Assembly: GCF_008330225.1 (NCBI RefSeq)
Contig: NZ_CP042466.1
Span: 3,280,001-3,344,000, forward strand
DNA: 64,000 bases
Origin: Geobacter sp. FeAm09
Lineage (GTDB): Bacteria; Desulfobacterota; Desulfuromonadia; Geobacterales; Pseudopelobacteraceae
Direction of reading: 5' to 3'
The position numbers were made by a program, and so were the translations under genes. Numbering within the stretch: position 1 is the first letter of the stretch; every line of letters begins with the position of its first letter. Under the pieces are notes generated by a model that ran no database searches, was not told where the DNA came from, and saw only the letters and a list, made by a program, of their open reading frames with translations. Below are positions 19,030-27,868 of the stretch, piece by piece.

Positions 19030-19809
19030 CTATTCCTCTTCCTTCAAGACTCCTTGCGCCTCGTTCGAGGCCCCGCTCTCGGCGATCCCGCCCCACGGCA
19101 TGCGCACCACCGCCCGGACCGCATAACGGTAGACGGTCTTGCGTTCCAACCCCGAATCGACGTACGTGGTATCCGCGAGCGGCGCCTTGTTCAGCGGGAG
19201 ATAGGGCATGGGTTCGTCCCGGGCGGCGCGGTACACGTTATACCCCACAAAGGTACCTTCCTCGGGCGGAATGGCCACGAATTCCAGCTTGATCTCCGTG
19301 GGTGCCGGCAGGACCTGGAGCACGGGGGGAAGCGGCTGCAGCGTCACCCGCACGCGCACCGGCGCCGAGCTTGCCCCCACGGAGTTGTCCCGGGCAAAGG
19401 GGACCACGTAGTAGCTGTAGGCGGTATTCCTGCGCGTCTCGCCGTCCAGGAGCACCATCCTGTTGCCGTACACCTGGGTGGCGTCGGGCAGGTCGAGATA
19501 GAGCTTGCGAAAGAGCCGGAAATCGTCGGTACAGGCGGGACAGTCGGGCTGCTGCGGCGACGCCTCCACCCGCTTGAAGATGGTGACGCCGGCCAAATCC
19601 CTCAGGGACCGCCCGGCCATGTCCTTGTCCGGCAGATCAAAGGCGATCTTGACGCTGGAGCCGCTCTGGTTCGCGGTCAGGGACGACACGGCGGCCGGGA
19701 CCAGCATGTCGGGATAGAGCAGCGGCCCCTTCTTCCCACACCCGGCAGCCAACGACGCCAGCATGAAGAACAGCAGAAAACGAACGCCCACGCGCACCTC
19801 GGTACCCAT
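19030..19809 (-). CDS. Lipoprotein with LptM-like N-terminus and fibronectin-like domains
   Basis: The signal sequence ends in the lipobox LAAGC (Cys24), and the mature start CGKKGPLLYP resembles the LptM/YifL lipoprotein motif. The remaining 230 residues look like two fibronectin type III-type beta domains (YSYYVVPFARD and VYRYAVRAV are typical strand patterns). Its ATG overlaps the end of the GspB-like gene by one base. The chain argH-ATPase-GspB-lipoprotein is probably one transcript. The role is unknown; outer-membrane or envelope attachment is inferred. Confidence 0.7.
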   Translation of the reverse strand: MGTEVRVGVRFLLFFMLASLAAGCGKKGPLLYPDMLVPAAVSSLTANQSGSSVKIAFDLPDKDMAGRSLRDLAGVTIFKRVEASPQQPDCPACTDDFRLFRKLYLDLPDATQVYGNRMVLLDGETRRNTAYSYYVVPFARDNSVGASSAPVRVRVTLQPLPPVLQVLPAPTEIKLEFVAIPPEEGTFVGYNVYRAARDEPMPYLPLNKAPLADTTYVDSGLERKTVYRYAVRAVVRMPWGGIAESGASNEAQGVLKEEE

Positions 19810-20547
19810 CTATTTTGCCGCTGCCGGCAAGCCGGTGGCGACCAGATACACCTCGAATGTTCCGGCACCGGAGCTGAAACGGACCCGGTTCTGGAGAATT
19901 CCCACGATCCTGGCGCCGGAAACCGTATCCCCTTCCTTCAGGAGAAAGCCGTTCACCACCGCCCGGGACGCCCCGCGATGTTCCTGCCAGGCGATGCCCG
20001 ACACCTTGATGTCCGCGGGAGCGGGAACGAGGGCTGTGGCGGCGGGCCGGGCCGGCTCCGCGGGGGCGGGGACGGCTGCGCCCTCCTCGGCGGCCGGGGC
20101 GGCAGGCTGTGCCGGCTTGGCAACCGGGGGACGCCGGGGCGCCTGCGCTGGTTTGGCCGCCGGCGGGGGCGACACGACCTTCCGGGGAGCGGCCGCCGGA
20201 GGCGGCCCGGGCGGCGGAACGGGCGCCGCCGGCTTGGCGGGGAGCGCCTGCGGCACCGCCGGCTGCGGTGGCATCGGGGGCGACGGCGGGACCTGGGCCA
20301 GGGGCGGGGCAACGGCATGCCGCTTCGCCCTCCCCTTGCCGTCGTGCAGGAACAGGAAGGTGGCCCCGAAGGTGACGAGCGACGCCAGCAGCACCAGCCC
20401 CAGGATGAGGGGCCAGTTGCGGCGCTCCTTGTGGGGGGCCGAGCCGGTTTTGAACAGTTCCCCGGCAATATTGACCATGCCGGTACCGCGGGCCTTCCGC
20501 TCCTTCTCGCTCTCCAGCTTTTTCAAGGCATCTAGGATATAACTCAT
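19810..20547 (-). CDS. GspB-like general secretion pathway protein
   Basis: Begins MSYILDALKKLESEKERK, the conserved cytoplasmic start of GspB/ExeB-like proteins. A membrane helix follows at about 44-66, then a Pro/Ala-rich periplasmic linker to about residue 165, and a C-terminal domain (ASRAVVNGFLLKEGDTV, VRFSSGAGTFEVYL) of the PilP/GspB type. In Aeromonas-type systems GspA and GspB form a complex that helps assemble the secretin. Its partner ATPase is the next gene upstream. No other type II secretion gene is present in the window. Confidence 0.8.
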   Translation of the reverse strand: MSYILDALKKLESEKERKARGTGMVNIAGELFKTGSAPHKERRNWPLILGLVLLASLVTFGATFLFLHDGKGRAKRHAVAPPLAQVPPSPPMPPQPAVPQALPAKPAAPVPPPGPPPAAAPRKVVSPPPAAKPAQAPRRPPVAKPAQPAAPAAEEGAAVPAPAEPARPAATALVPAPADIKVSGIAWQEHRGASRAVVNGFLLKEGDTVSGARIVGILQNRVRFSSGAGTFEVYLVATGLPAAAK

Positions 20548-20557
20548 GGATTTCCGT

Positions 20558-21421
20558 TCACTTTCCTGGGAAGAGCAGTCCGGTGATTCGTTCCCACAGT
20601 CCCCTGCGGGGGGCTACGGCCCCGGCTTCGGCAATGACCCGGGCAGCGATGTCCGGCGTCACCGTCAGGCTTTCCCGCGTCCAGGCCAAAAGCAGCGCCT
20701 GTTCGCAGGCAACGTTGATCAGGCGGGGGATACCGCCCGAGAAGCGGTAGATCCGTTTCACCGCGCCAGGGGTGAAGAGCCCCGGGATGCGGCTGCCGGA
20801 AATCTTGACGCGATGGCTGATATACTCCGTCGTATCGTCGAGCCCCATGGGCGACAGCCGGCAGCGCACCGTGATCCGCTGGTTGAGCTGCCGCAGGTCG
20901 TGGCGGTTGAAGACGTCGTCCAGCTCGGGCTGACCGGCCAGGATGATCTGGATCAGCTTGTCCTGCTCCGTCTCCAGATTGGAGATGAGGCGCACCTGTT
21001 CCAGGACCTCCGGCGCCAGGTTCTGGGCCTCGTCGATCACCAGCACCAGGGTGCGGCCTGCGGCATTCTGCTCCAGGAGGTAGCGGTTGAGGGCCTCCAG
21101 GTAGGCGAAACTGTTCTTTTCAACGGGCTCGATGCCGAAATCGCGGCAGATGCTGGCCAGGAGCTGCTCGCCCGAGAGGCAGGGGTTGAAGATCAGGGCG
21201 CTCTTGTACTTTTCCGGATCGAGTTGCGACAGCAGGGTGCGCAGCACCGTGGTCTTGCCGGTTCCCACCTCGCCGGTCATGGCGATGAAACCGGCATGGC
21301 TGTCGATGCCGTACAGGAGGTGGGCGAACGCCTCCCGGTGGTTGCCGCTCAGGTAGATGAAGTGGGGATTGGGCGTGATGGTAAACGGTTTTTCGCTGAA
21401 GCCGAAAAAGTCACAGTACAT
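20558..21421 (-). CDS. ExeA/GspA-like AAA ATPase
   Basis: A 287-residue AAA ATPase starting MYCDFFGFSEKPFTITPNP, the typical start of ExeA/GspA and MSHA-type ATPases. Walker A is GEVGTGKTT at 50-58 and Walker B is LVLVIDEAQNL at about 121-131. It lacks the C-terminal transmembrane and peptidoglycan-binding parts of full-length GspA, so it is the short cytoplasmic form. It sits 6 nt downstream of argH and 10 nt upstream of the GspB-like gene. Confidence 0.82.
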   Translation of the reverse strand: MYCDFFGFSEKPFTITPNPHFIYLSGNHREAFAHLLYGIDSHAGFIAMTGEVGTGKTTVLRTLLSQLDPEKYKSALIFNPCLSGEQLLASICRDFGIEPVEKNSFAYLEALNRYLLEQNAAGRTLVLVIDEAQNLAPEVLEQVRLISNLETEQDKLIQIILAGQPELDDVFNRHDLRQLNQRITVRCRLSPMGLDDTTEYISHRVKISGSRIPGLFTPGAVKRIYRFSGGIPRLINVACEQALLLAWTRESLTVTPDIAARVIAEAGAVAPRRGLWERITGLLFPGK

Positions 21422-21427
21422 CGGACG

Positions 21428-22804
21428 CTACTTTCCCTCTCGCGCGGTGCGGATTTCACTCTCCACCCGGGCCCGGGCGGTGCCGCCGGGCACATTGCGG
21501 GCATTGACGCTGGCTTCGACGGTTATGGCCCCGAAGATGTCATTGTCGATCTTGGCCGAAAACAGTTGCCACTCGGCCAGGGAAAGCTCGATGATGTCCA
21601 TCTCGTTCTCCACGCAGTAGGCCACCGCCTTCCCCACCACCTCGTGGGCGTCGCGGAAGGGCAGCCCCTTGCGCACCAGGTAGTCGGCCACGTCGGTGGC
21701 GGTGGAGAAACCGTAACCGGCGGCACTGCGCATGGTCTCCCCGTTGATCCGCATCTCCCTGATCATGTCGGCGAAGATCTTGAGGCTCCCCTTGACCGTG
21801 TCGATGGTGTCGAAGAGCGGCTCCTTGTCCTCCTGCATGTCCTTGTTGTAGGCCAGCGGCAGCGACTTCATCACCGTCAGAAGCGCCATCAGGTTGCCGT
21901 AGACCCTGCCGGTCTTGCCCCGCACCAGTTCCGGCACGTCCGGGTTCTTCTTCTGGGGCATGATGGACGAGCCGGTGCAGAAGCCGTCCGACAGCTCGAT
22001 GAACTTGAACTCGCTGGTGGACCAGAGGATCAGCTCCTCGGAGAAGCGGGACAGGTGCATCATCAGGATCGACGACGCGGCCAGGAACTCCAGGGCGAAA
22101 TCCCGGTCCGAGACCGAGTCCAGGGAGTTGCGGGTGATGGTGGGGAAATTCAGTTGCTCGGCCACGTACTCCCGGTCGATGGGGAAGGTGGTGCCGGCCA
22201 GGGCGCCCGCCCCCAGGGGGAGCACGTTGACCCGCTTCAGGCAGTCCTCCATGCGCCCCTTGTCGCGCTTGAACATCTCCACGTAGGCCATGAGGTGGTG
22301 GCTGAACAGGATCGGCTGGGCGGTCTGCAGATGGGTGAAGCCGGGCATGATCACGTCCAGGTTCGCCTCGGCCTGCCCCAGCAGGGCGTCGATCAGCAGG
22401 TCCAGGTAGGTGGAGATAGCCACGATCTCGTCCCGCAGGTAGAGGCGGATGTCCAGGGCCACCTGATCGTTGCGCGAGCGGCCGGTGTGCAGGCGCTTGC
22501 CCGCCTCGCCGATCTTGGTGGAGAGCCGCGCCTCGATATTCATGTGGATGTCTTCCAGGGCGATGGAAAAGTCGAACTCGCCCGCCTCGATCTGTTGCAG
22601 GATCTGCTGCAGGCCGTGGACGATCTGCTCCACATCCTCCATGGGGATGATCCCCTGCTTGCCCAGCATGCGGGCATGGGCGATGGAGCCCCGGATATCC
22701 TGGTGGTAGAGGCGCTTGTCGAACTGGATCGAGGCGGTGAACTCCTCGACGAATTTATCGGTGGGCTGGGTGAAGCGGCCGCCCCACAGCTTGTCTTTGG
22801 ACAT
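21428..22804 (-). CDS. argH: Argininosuccinate lyase
   Basis: Final enzyme of arginine synthesis, splitting argininosuccinate into arginine and fumarate. The 458 residues contain [14 protein letters not shown] and the fumarase/aspartase signature [12 protein letters not shown]. Length is typical. It lies downstream of argG but the two are separated by the oppositely oriented mqsRA pair, so it probably has its own promoter. Confidence 0.97.
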   Translation of the reverse strand: MSKDKLWGGRFTQPTDKFVEEFTASIQFDKRLYHQDIRGSIAHARMLGKQGIIPMEDVEQIVHGLQQILQQIEAGEFDFSIALEDIHMNIEARLSTKIGEAGKRLHTGRSRNDQVALDIRLYLRDEIVAISTYLDLLIDALLGQAEANLDVIMPGFTHLQTAQPILFSHHLMAYVEMFKRDKGRMEDCLKRVNVLPLGAGALAGTTFPIDREYVAEQLNFPTITRNSLDSVSDRDFALEFLAASSILMMHLSRFSEELILWSTSEFKFIELSDGFCTGSSIMPQKKNPDVPELVRGKTGRVYGNLMALLTVMKSLPLAYNKDMQEDKEPLFDTIDTVKGSLKIFADMIREMRINGETMRSAAGYGFSTATDVADYLVRKGLPFRDAHEVVGKAVAYCVENEMDIIELSLAEWQLFSAKIDNDIFGAITVEASVNARNVPGGTARARVESEIRTAREGK

Positions 22805-22929
22805 GGTATCTCGGTTCCTCGTGCGTGGAAGTAAAGTTGATGACGGGCGCTACTATACGTGAAAAATGGATAAAATCAAAGCGGAGAGTCTTTTTGGGTG
22901 GATGACGGTGGGCGATAGAGCGAAGGGGC

Positions 22930-22975
22930 ATCCCCTCACCCGGCCTTCGGCCACCCTCTCCCGGAAGGAGAGGGT
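22930..22975. repeat. REP-like palindromic repeat, copy 2
   Basis: CCCCTCACCCGGCCTTCGGCC followed by ACCCTCTCCC and GGAGAGGGT. It matches the repeat at 18902-18946 and sits in the gap between argH and mqsR. Confidence 0.75.
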
Positions 22976-22994
22976 GGTACTGTGCTTAAAAAAC

Positions 22995-23023
22995 TTGTTT
23001 TCAACACCACTATGGTGTAAGTT
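22995..23023 (+). promoter_or_regulatory. Candidate mqsRA promoter and operator
   Basis: The inverted repeat ACACCA-CTA-TGGTGT (23004-23018) sits in the spacer between a weak -35 (TTGTTT, 22995-23000) and a weak -10 (TAAGTT, 23018-23023). The placement fits an autorepression operator for the antitoxin. The Escherichia coli MqsA operator has a different sequence, so this is inference. Confidence 0.45.
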
Positions 23024-23028
23024 TTAAC

Positions 23029-23346
23029 ATGGCCGAAAAACGGAAGCCCACATATGATCTTGATGCGTTTAAGGCCGTATTTGCAAGTACCGAAAGACTT
23101 GCCGTCACAGGTACAGCGCTACGCGGGGCCGCTTCGCTTGGATTCGGCAAAGCCGAAATAGTGACCACCATTCAGAGTATGAAGCGAGGTCATTTCTATA
23201 AATCAATGACATCCTATGCCGATGCCCGACAATGGCAGGATGTCTATCACGTACCCTCCCCAGTGGGGATGATTTATGTGAAATTTACCGCCGACGTCGT
23301 CACAGAGTTTTTGTTGTTGTCGTTTAAGGAGAAAGATAATGACTAA
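23029..23346 (+). CDS. mqsR: MqsR-family mRNA interferase toxin
   Basis: A 105-residue protein with the MqsR pattern: RKPTYDLDAFKAVF near the start, GFGKAEIVTTIQSM in the middle, and HFYKSMTSYADARQWQDVYHVP, in which the Lys and Tyr correspond to the catalytic region of this RelE-fold RNase. It should cleave mRNA, mainly at GC-containing sites, when free of antitoxin. It overlaps mqsA by eight bases. The pair is more AT-rich than its neighbours and lies within the arginine cluster on the opposite strand, suggesting transfer. Confidence 0.9.
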   Translation: MAEKRKPTYDLDAFKAVFASTERLAVTGTALRGAASLGFGKAEIVTTIQSMKRGHFYKSMTSYADARQWQDVYHVPSPVGMIYVKFTADVVTEFLLLSFKEKDND

Positions 23347-23752
23347 TCCCGTCTGTCCTGAAACAGGTGCACCGATGTATCGCGGCGTGCGTCCTATGAC
23401 TCTAGCCTACAAAGGGAAGAACGTCACTTTCGATATGCCTGGCTGGTATTGTGACCAATCAGAGGAGAGTATCCATACCAGCGAGGACATGAAAGTTTCC
23501 GACCGGATGTTAAACCGTCTCAAGGCACAAGGCGAGGGTTTGCTTGAGCCGGAAGAAATTCGGCGTATTCGTAAAAAACTTCATCTCTCGCAGGAAGCCG
23601 CAGGACTTTTAATCGGTGGTGGTCCGAGGGCTTTCCAAAAATATGAGAATGGAGACTTGGTGCCGAGTCGGGCTATAAGTAGTGCTCTCGCTTTGTTAGA
23701 TCACGATCCAGAGTCTTTATCGGTACTTGAGATACGGAGTAAAGCTGCTTAG
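23339..23752 (+). CDS. mqsA: MqsA-family antitoxin
   Basis: Antitoxin partner of MqsR, 137 residues. The C-terminal half holds an HTH-XRE-type DNA-binding domain (RKKLHLSQEAAGLLIGGG, FQKYENGDLVPS, about 78-110). The N-terminal half corresponds to the zinc-binding domain. Only Cys6 and Cys38 remain at the two CxxC positions, the second Cys of each pair being Thr and Ser. It may therefore not bind zinc the way the Escherichia coli protein does. It is translated by overlap from mqsR. Confidence 0.88.
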   Translation: MTNPVCPETGAPMYRGVRPMTLAYKGKNVTFDMPGWYCDQSEESIHTSEDMKVSDRMLNRLKAQGEGLLEPEEIRRIRKKLHLSQEAAGLLIGGGPRAFQKYENGDLVPSRAISSALALLDHDPESLSVLEIRSKAA

Positions 23753-23873
23753 TCTTCTTGGAATCAAATGGGGAGTGTCCCTATTTAGCCCATAAAAAAT
23801 GAATAATGGAGACGCGGCCCTTCAGCAGTTTCTCTATAACCTTTTGCAGACTGCAATGGACTGGAAACAGCAA

Positions 23874-23898
23874 AGGGGCATAACATAGTCATGCCCCT
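23874..23898 (-). terminator. Terminator of argG
   Basis: Arms AGGGGCAT (23874-23881) and ATGCCCCT (23891-23898) form a perfect 8-bp stem. On the minus strand it is followed by TTTGCTGTTT. It lies about 40 bases past the argG stop codon. Confidence 0.7.
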
Positions 23899-23935
23899 CC
23901 GTGTCCAACAGACAGCCTGTACCGGAAGAAAAACC

Positions 23936-25165
23936 CTATTTCTTCCGGTTGGCCTGCATCAGCGACCTGATCCGGAGCCGGAGCGAATTGATCTTGATGA
24001 AGCCCTCCGCATCGGCCTGGTTGAAGACCTGATCCTTTTCGAAGGTGGCGAAATCCAGGTTGAAGAGCGAATCGGTATCGGACTTGCGCCCCACGGTGCG
24101 GCAGAGTCCCTTGTACAGCTTGACGCGGGCCACGCCGTTGACGCACTTCTGGGAATCGTCGATGAGGGTCTGGAGCATCTGGCGCTCGGGGGAGAACCAG
24201 TAGCCGCCGTAGACCTGGCGGGCGTACTCGGGGATGAGGCTGTCGCGGATACGCAGGACTTCACGGTCCATGGTGATCTGCTCCACCGCCGAGTGGGCTT
24301 CGCGCAGGATGGTGCCGCCGGGGGTCTCGTACACGCCGCGGGACTTCATACCCACCGAGCGGTTTTCCAGCAGGTCCACCCGGCCGATGCCGTGCTGGCC
24401 ACCCAGGAAGTTGAGGTGGGCCAAAAGCTGGGCCGGCGTCATCTGCTCGCCGTCTACGGCCACGGCGTTGCCGTTCCTGAACTCGATCTCCACGTACTGG
24501 GGCTTGTTGGGGGCCTTTTCCGGCGCCGTGGTCAGCACGTACATCTCTTCGGGCGCCTCGGCCCAGGTGTCCTCCAGGATGCCCCCCTCGAAGGAGATGT
24601 GCAGCATGTTGCGGTCCGAGGACCAGGGGCGCTTCTTGGTGACCGGGATCGGGATGCCGTTCTTCTTGGCGTATTCGATCAGGGCCTGGCGGCTGTTCAG
24701 GTCCCACTCGCGCCAGGGGGCCACGACCTTGATGGCGGGATTGAAGTGATAGTAGGCCAGTTCGAAACGGACCTGGTCGTTACCCTTGCCGGTGGCCCCG
24801 TGGGAGACGGCGTCGCACTTCTCCTTGGCGGCGATCTCCATCTGGCGCTTGGCGATCAGCGGCCGGGCGATGGAGGTGCCCAGCAGGTAGTGCCCCTCGT
24901 AGATGGCGCTGGCGCGGAACATGGGGAACACGAAATCCCGCACGAACTCTTCCCGCAGGTCGTCGATGTACACCTTGTCGGCACCCGTGGCCAGGGCCTT
25001 CTCGCGGATCGGCGCCAGTTCGTCCCCCTGCCCCAGGTCGGCCGAAAAGGCGACCACCTTGCAGCCATACTCGTTCTTGAGCCACTTGAGGATGATGGAG
25101 GTATCCAGGCCGCCCGAATAGGCCAGGACGATCTTCTTGATTTCCTGCTTCTGAGTTTTTGCCAT
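23936..25165 (-). CDS. argG: Argininosuccinate synthase
   Basis: Joins citrulline and aspartate with ATP. The PP-loop [15 protein letters not shown] near the N-terminus is diagnostic, followed by [10 protein letters not shown] and [10 protein letters not shown]. The 409-residue length is normal. It follows the small ORF at 25184 within the argBDFG run on the minus strand. Confidence 0.97.
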   Translation of the reverse strand: MAKTQKQEIKKIVLAYSGGLDTSIILKWLKNEYGCKVVAFSADLGQGDELAPIREKALATGADKVYIDDLREEFVRDFVFPMFRASAIYEGHYLLGTSIARPLIAKRQMEIAAKEKCDAVSHGATGKGNDQVRFELAYYHFNPAIKVVAPWREWDLNSRQALIEYAKKNGIPIPVTKKRPWSSDRNMLHISFEGGILEDTWAEAPEEMYVLTTAPEKAPNKPQYVEIEFRNGNAVAVDGEQMTPAQLLAHLNFLGGQHGIGRVDLLENRSVGMKSRGVYETPGGTILREAHSAVEQITMDREVLRIRDSLIPEYARQVYGGYWFSPERQMLQTLIDDSQKCVNGVARVKLYKGLCRTVGRKSDTDSLFNLDFATFEKDQVFNQADAEGFIKINSLRLRIRSLMQANRKK

Positions 25166-25183
25166 GTCACTTCTCCCTCTGAA

Positions 25184-25399
25184 TTATGTATGTTGGTCCT
25201 TCATAAACTTGTCCCGAATCCGCCGGGATTTCTCCGGCATGGTCGCGTGGAAAAACTCCGCCATCATCTCCAGTCGCCGCAGCTTGTCCTCCACCGGCAT
25301 ACTGCGATACTCCTGGATCTGCTCCCGTGTCCGGTAGTAGAGGAGAGGAGGATTCTCACCCGGTTCATTCATCTTTGATTTGCCTGAGATAGTAGACAT
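25184..25399 (-). CDS. Small conserved-looking protein between argF and argG
   Basis: A charged protein of 71 residues, or 62 if it starts at 25372. The sequence YYRTREQIQEYRSMPVEDKL and LRRLEMMAEFFHATMPEKSR suggests two amphipathic helices and no membrane segment. I prefer the ATG at 25399 because AGGA lies eight bases ahead. It ends 18 nt before argG, so it is probably cotranscribed. I do not recognise the family and assign no function. Confidence 0.6.
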   Translation of the reverse strand: MSTISGKSKMNEPGENPPLLYYRTREQIQEYRSMPVEDKLRRLEMMAEFFHATMPEKSRRIRDKFMKDQHT

Positions 25400-25485
25400 C
25401 CACCCTGTCCTGTGGCCTGCCGGCCTCCTCTGTAACAGTTTTTGTATGAATTCCCTAAGAAACGTCGATTTTCCGTCAGTCCAAG

Positions 25486-25574
25486 GCGCCCAACGGAACC
25501 CGCGGAGGCGTGGCAGCGCCACGTCGCACAAGGAGTTCCCGCAGGGCAACGCCGGCATGGCGGAAAAGCGGCGT
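25486..25574 (-). repeat. Interspersed repeat family A, divergent copy 2
   Basis: Contains GCGGAGGCGTGGCAGCGCCACG and TCGCACAAGGAGTTCC, a degenerate form of the core seen at 42321-42454. It ends with CAACGCCGGCATGGCGGAAAAG, which is identical to the right end of the copy at 27738-27862. It sits directly after the argF stop codon on the minus strand. Confidence 0.7.
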
Positions 25575-25576
25575 TT

Positions 25577-26488
25577 CTACCCCATGAGTGTCGCCATGAT
25601 CGCCTTCTGCACATGCAGCCGGTTCTCGGCCTCGTCCCACACCACCGAATTTTTCCCTTCGATGACCGAGTCGGAGATCTCCTCGCCGCGGTGGGCGGGG
25701 AGGCAGTGCAGGACGACGGCGTCCGGCTTGGCCAGAGCCAGCAGGGCATCATCCAGGCAGTAGCCGGCAAAGGCCTGCTCCCGCTCCTTCTGCTCCGCTT
25801 CCTGTCCCATGCTGGCCCACACGTCGGTGTTGATCACGTCGGCCCCCGCCACCGCCGCCTTGGGATCGTCCGTCACGGTGATCCGGCCCGGGGCCTTGGC
25901 CTCGGCCCAGGCCAGCACCGTCTGGTCCGGCCGGTAGCCGGCCGGACAGGCCAGGGCCAGGTCGAAGCCGAAGATGGCCGCCGCCTCGATCCAGGTGTTG
26001 GCCATGTTGTTGCCGTCCCCCACCCAGGCGAACTTCAGTCCCTGGTAGCTGCCCTTGTGTTCCACAACCGTCAGGAGGTCGGCCATGATCTGGCAGGGAT
26101 GGAACAGGTCGGTCAGGCCGTTGATCACCGGCACGGAGGCGTAGCGGGCGAATTCGTCCACGATCTCCTGGCCGAAGGTCCGGATCATCACGCCGTCGCA
26201 GTAGCGGGACATGACCCGTGCCGTATCCCTGATCGGCTCGCCGCGCCCGATCTGGGAATCCTTGTTGGAGATGAAGAGGCCGTGGCCCCCCAGTTGGAAC
26301 ATCCCCACCTCGAAGGAGATGCGGGTCCGGGTGGAGGACTTTTCGAAGATCATGGCCAGGGCCTTGCCGTCCAAAAGCCGGTGGGGGACGCCCTGTTTCT
26401 GCTTCGCCTTCAGCTCCCGCGCCAGGGTCAGCATGCCGTCGAGTTCTGTCTTATTGTAATCGTGCAACGCCAGAAAATGCCGCGCCAT
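25577..26488 (-). CDS. argF: Ornithine carbamoyltransferase
   Basis: Makes citrulline from ornithine and carbamoyl phosphate. Motifs present in the 303 residues are SSTRTRISFEVG (carbamoyl phosphate), FHPCQIMADLLT and HCLPAHRGEE (ornithine site). Length and motifs are standard. It begins 12 nt after the argD stop codon, so the two are cotranscribed. Confidence 0.97.
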   Translation of the reverse strand: MARHFLALHDYNKTELDGMLTLARELKAKQKQGVPHRLLDGKALAMIFEKSSTRTRISFEVGMFQLGGHGLFISNKDSQIGRGEPIRDTARVMSRYCDGVMIRTFGQEIVDEFARYASVPVINGLTDLFHPCQIMADLLTVVEHKGSYQGLKFAWVGDGNNMANTWIEAAAIFGFDLALACPAGYRPDQTVLAWAEAKAPGRITVTDDPKAAVAGADVINTDVWASMGQEAEQKEREQAFAGYCLDDALLALAKPDAVVLHCLPAHRGEEISDSVIEGKNSVVWDEAENRLHVQKAIMATLMG

Positions 26489-26500
26489 TCTTTCCTCCGT

Positions 26501-27697
26501 TTATGCCTCGACCTCGGCCAGAATGCCGTCGAGGATTGCGATCATCTGCGTTATTTCCTGCTTGGTGACCACCAGTGGCGGCACGAAGCGCAGCACCGTG
26601 TCGTGGGTCACGTTGAGCAGAAGGCCCTTGACGTGCCCCTTCTTGACGATCTCGGCGCCGGGGATGGCCAGACTCATGCCGATCATCAGGCCGATGCCGC
26701 GCACCCCCTTGACAAAGGGATACTTCCTCCCCAGGGTTTCCAGTTCGCCCAGCAGGTACTCGCCGATCTCCTCGGTGCGGTTGAGGATCCCCTCTTCCAG
26801 GATGGTGCGCACCGTGGCGATGGCCGCCGCGCAGACCAGCGGGTTGCCGCCGAAGGTGGAGCCGTGGGTGCCGGGTACAAAGGCTGCGGCAAACTCGTCC
26901 CGGGCCAGCATGGTGCCGATGGGCGCACCGCCGGCCAGGGCCTTGGCCAGGGTCATGATGTCGGGGAGCACGTCGAAGTGTTCGTAGGCAAAGAGCTTGC
27001 CGGTACGCCCCATGCCCACCTGCACCTCGTCGAAGATCAGGATCAGGCCGTGCTGGTCGCAGATGCGGCGCACCTCGCGGAAATAGCCGGGCGAAGGGAC
27101 GTTGACGCCCCCCTCCCCCTGGATCGGCTCCAGCATGACGGCGCAGGTGTTGGGCGTGACGGCCGCCTCCAGGGCGGCGACATCGTCGAAGGGGACGTGC
27201 TTGAAGCCGTGCAGCAGCGGATCGAAGAAGCGCTGCACCTTCTCCTGTCCGGTGGCGGAGACGGTGGCCATGGTGCGGCCGTGGAACGACTCGGCGGCGG
27301 TAATGATCTCGTAGCGTTCGGGACCGAATTTGTCGCGGCTGTACTTGCGGGCCAGCTTGATGGCCGCCTCGTTGGCCTCTGCCCCGGAGTTGCAGAAAAA
27401 GGCCTTGTCGGCAAAGGAATGGCTGCACAGAAGCTCGGCCAGTTCGATCTGCTGCGGGATCTGGTAGTAGTTGGAGCAGTGGATCAGCTCGGCGGCCTGT
27501 TTCTGCAGGGCCGCGACCACCGCGGGATGGCAGTGCCCCAGGTTGTTGACCGCGACCCCGCCGAGGAAATCGAGGTATTCCCTGCCGTCGGCATCCCACA
27601 GGCGACACCCCTCTCCCTTCACCGGCACGATGGGGTAGCGTCCGTAGGTCTTCATGATGTATTTATCCGATTTTTCAATCCATTGTTGTGTGTTCAT
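26501..27697 (-). CDS. argD: Acetylornithine aminotransferase
   Basis: Class III PLP aminotransferase of 398 residues that converts N-acetylglutamate semialdehyde to N-acetylornithine. It shows FLGGVAVNNLGHCHPAV near the start, FCNSGAEANEAAIKLAR in the PLP region, ILIFDEVQVGMGRTGK, and the PLP Lys in TLAKALAGGAPIG. Context within the arg cluster supports ArgD rather than another class III enzyme. Confidence 0.95.
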   Translation of the reverse strand: MNTQQWIEKSDKYIMKTYGRYPIVPVKGEGCRLWDADGREYLDFLGGVAVNNLGHCHPAVVAALQKQAAELIHCSNYYQIPQQIELAELLCSHSFADKAFFCNSGAEANEAAIKLARKYSRDKFGPERYEIITAAESFHGRTMATVSATGQEKVQRFFDPLLHGFKHVPFDDVAALEAAVTPNTCAVMLEPIQGEGGVNVPSPGYFREVRRICDQHGLILIFDEVQVGMGRTGKLFAYEHFDVLPDIMTLAKALAGGAPIGTMLARDEFAAAFVPGTHGSTFGGNPLVCAAAIATVRTILEEGILNRTEEIGEYLLGELETLGRKYPFVKGVRGIGLMIGMSLAIPGAEIVKKGHVKGLLLNVTHDTVLRFVPPLVVTKQEITQMIAILDGILAEVEA

Positions 27698-27737
27698 TGC
27701 ATTTCCAATCTATGAAAAGCGATTTTTTCGTCAGGCC

Positions 27738-27862
27738 CAGGCGATCGAGGGATGACGAGGAGACGTAGCAGGCCTACTCCGCCGAAGCAGCGTTGGCTGC
27801 GAAGGCCGGGCGCTACGCCGCACGAGGAGGACCGAAGATCAACGCCGGCATGGCGGAAAAGG
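27738..27862 (-). repeat. Interspersed repeat family A, copy 3
   Basis: Fills the gap between argB and argD. The stretch GTAGCAGGCCTACTCCGCCG through GGGCGCTACGCCGCAC is almost identical to the reverse complement of the copy at 18291-18421. The distal end CAACGCCGGCATGGCGGAAAAG is shared with the copy at 25486-25574. Confidence 0.85.
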
Positions 27863-27868
27863 CGCTTT

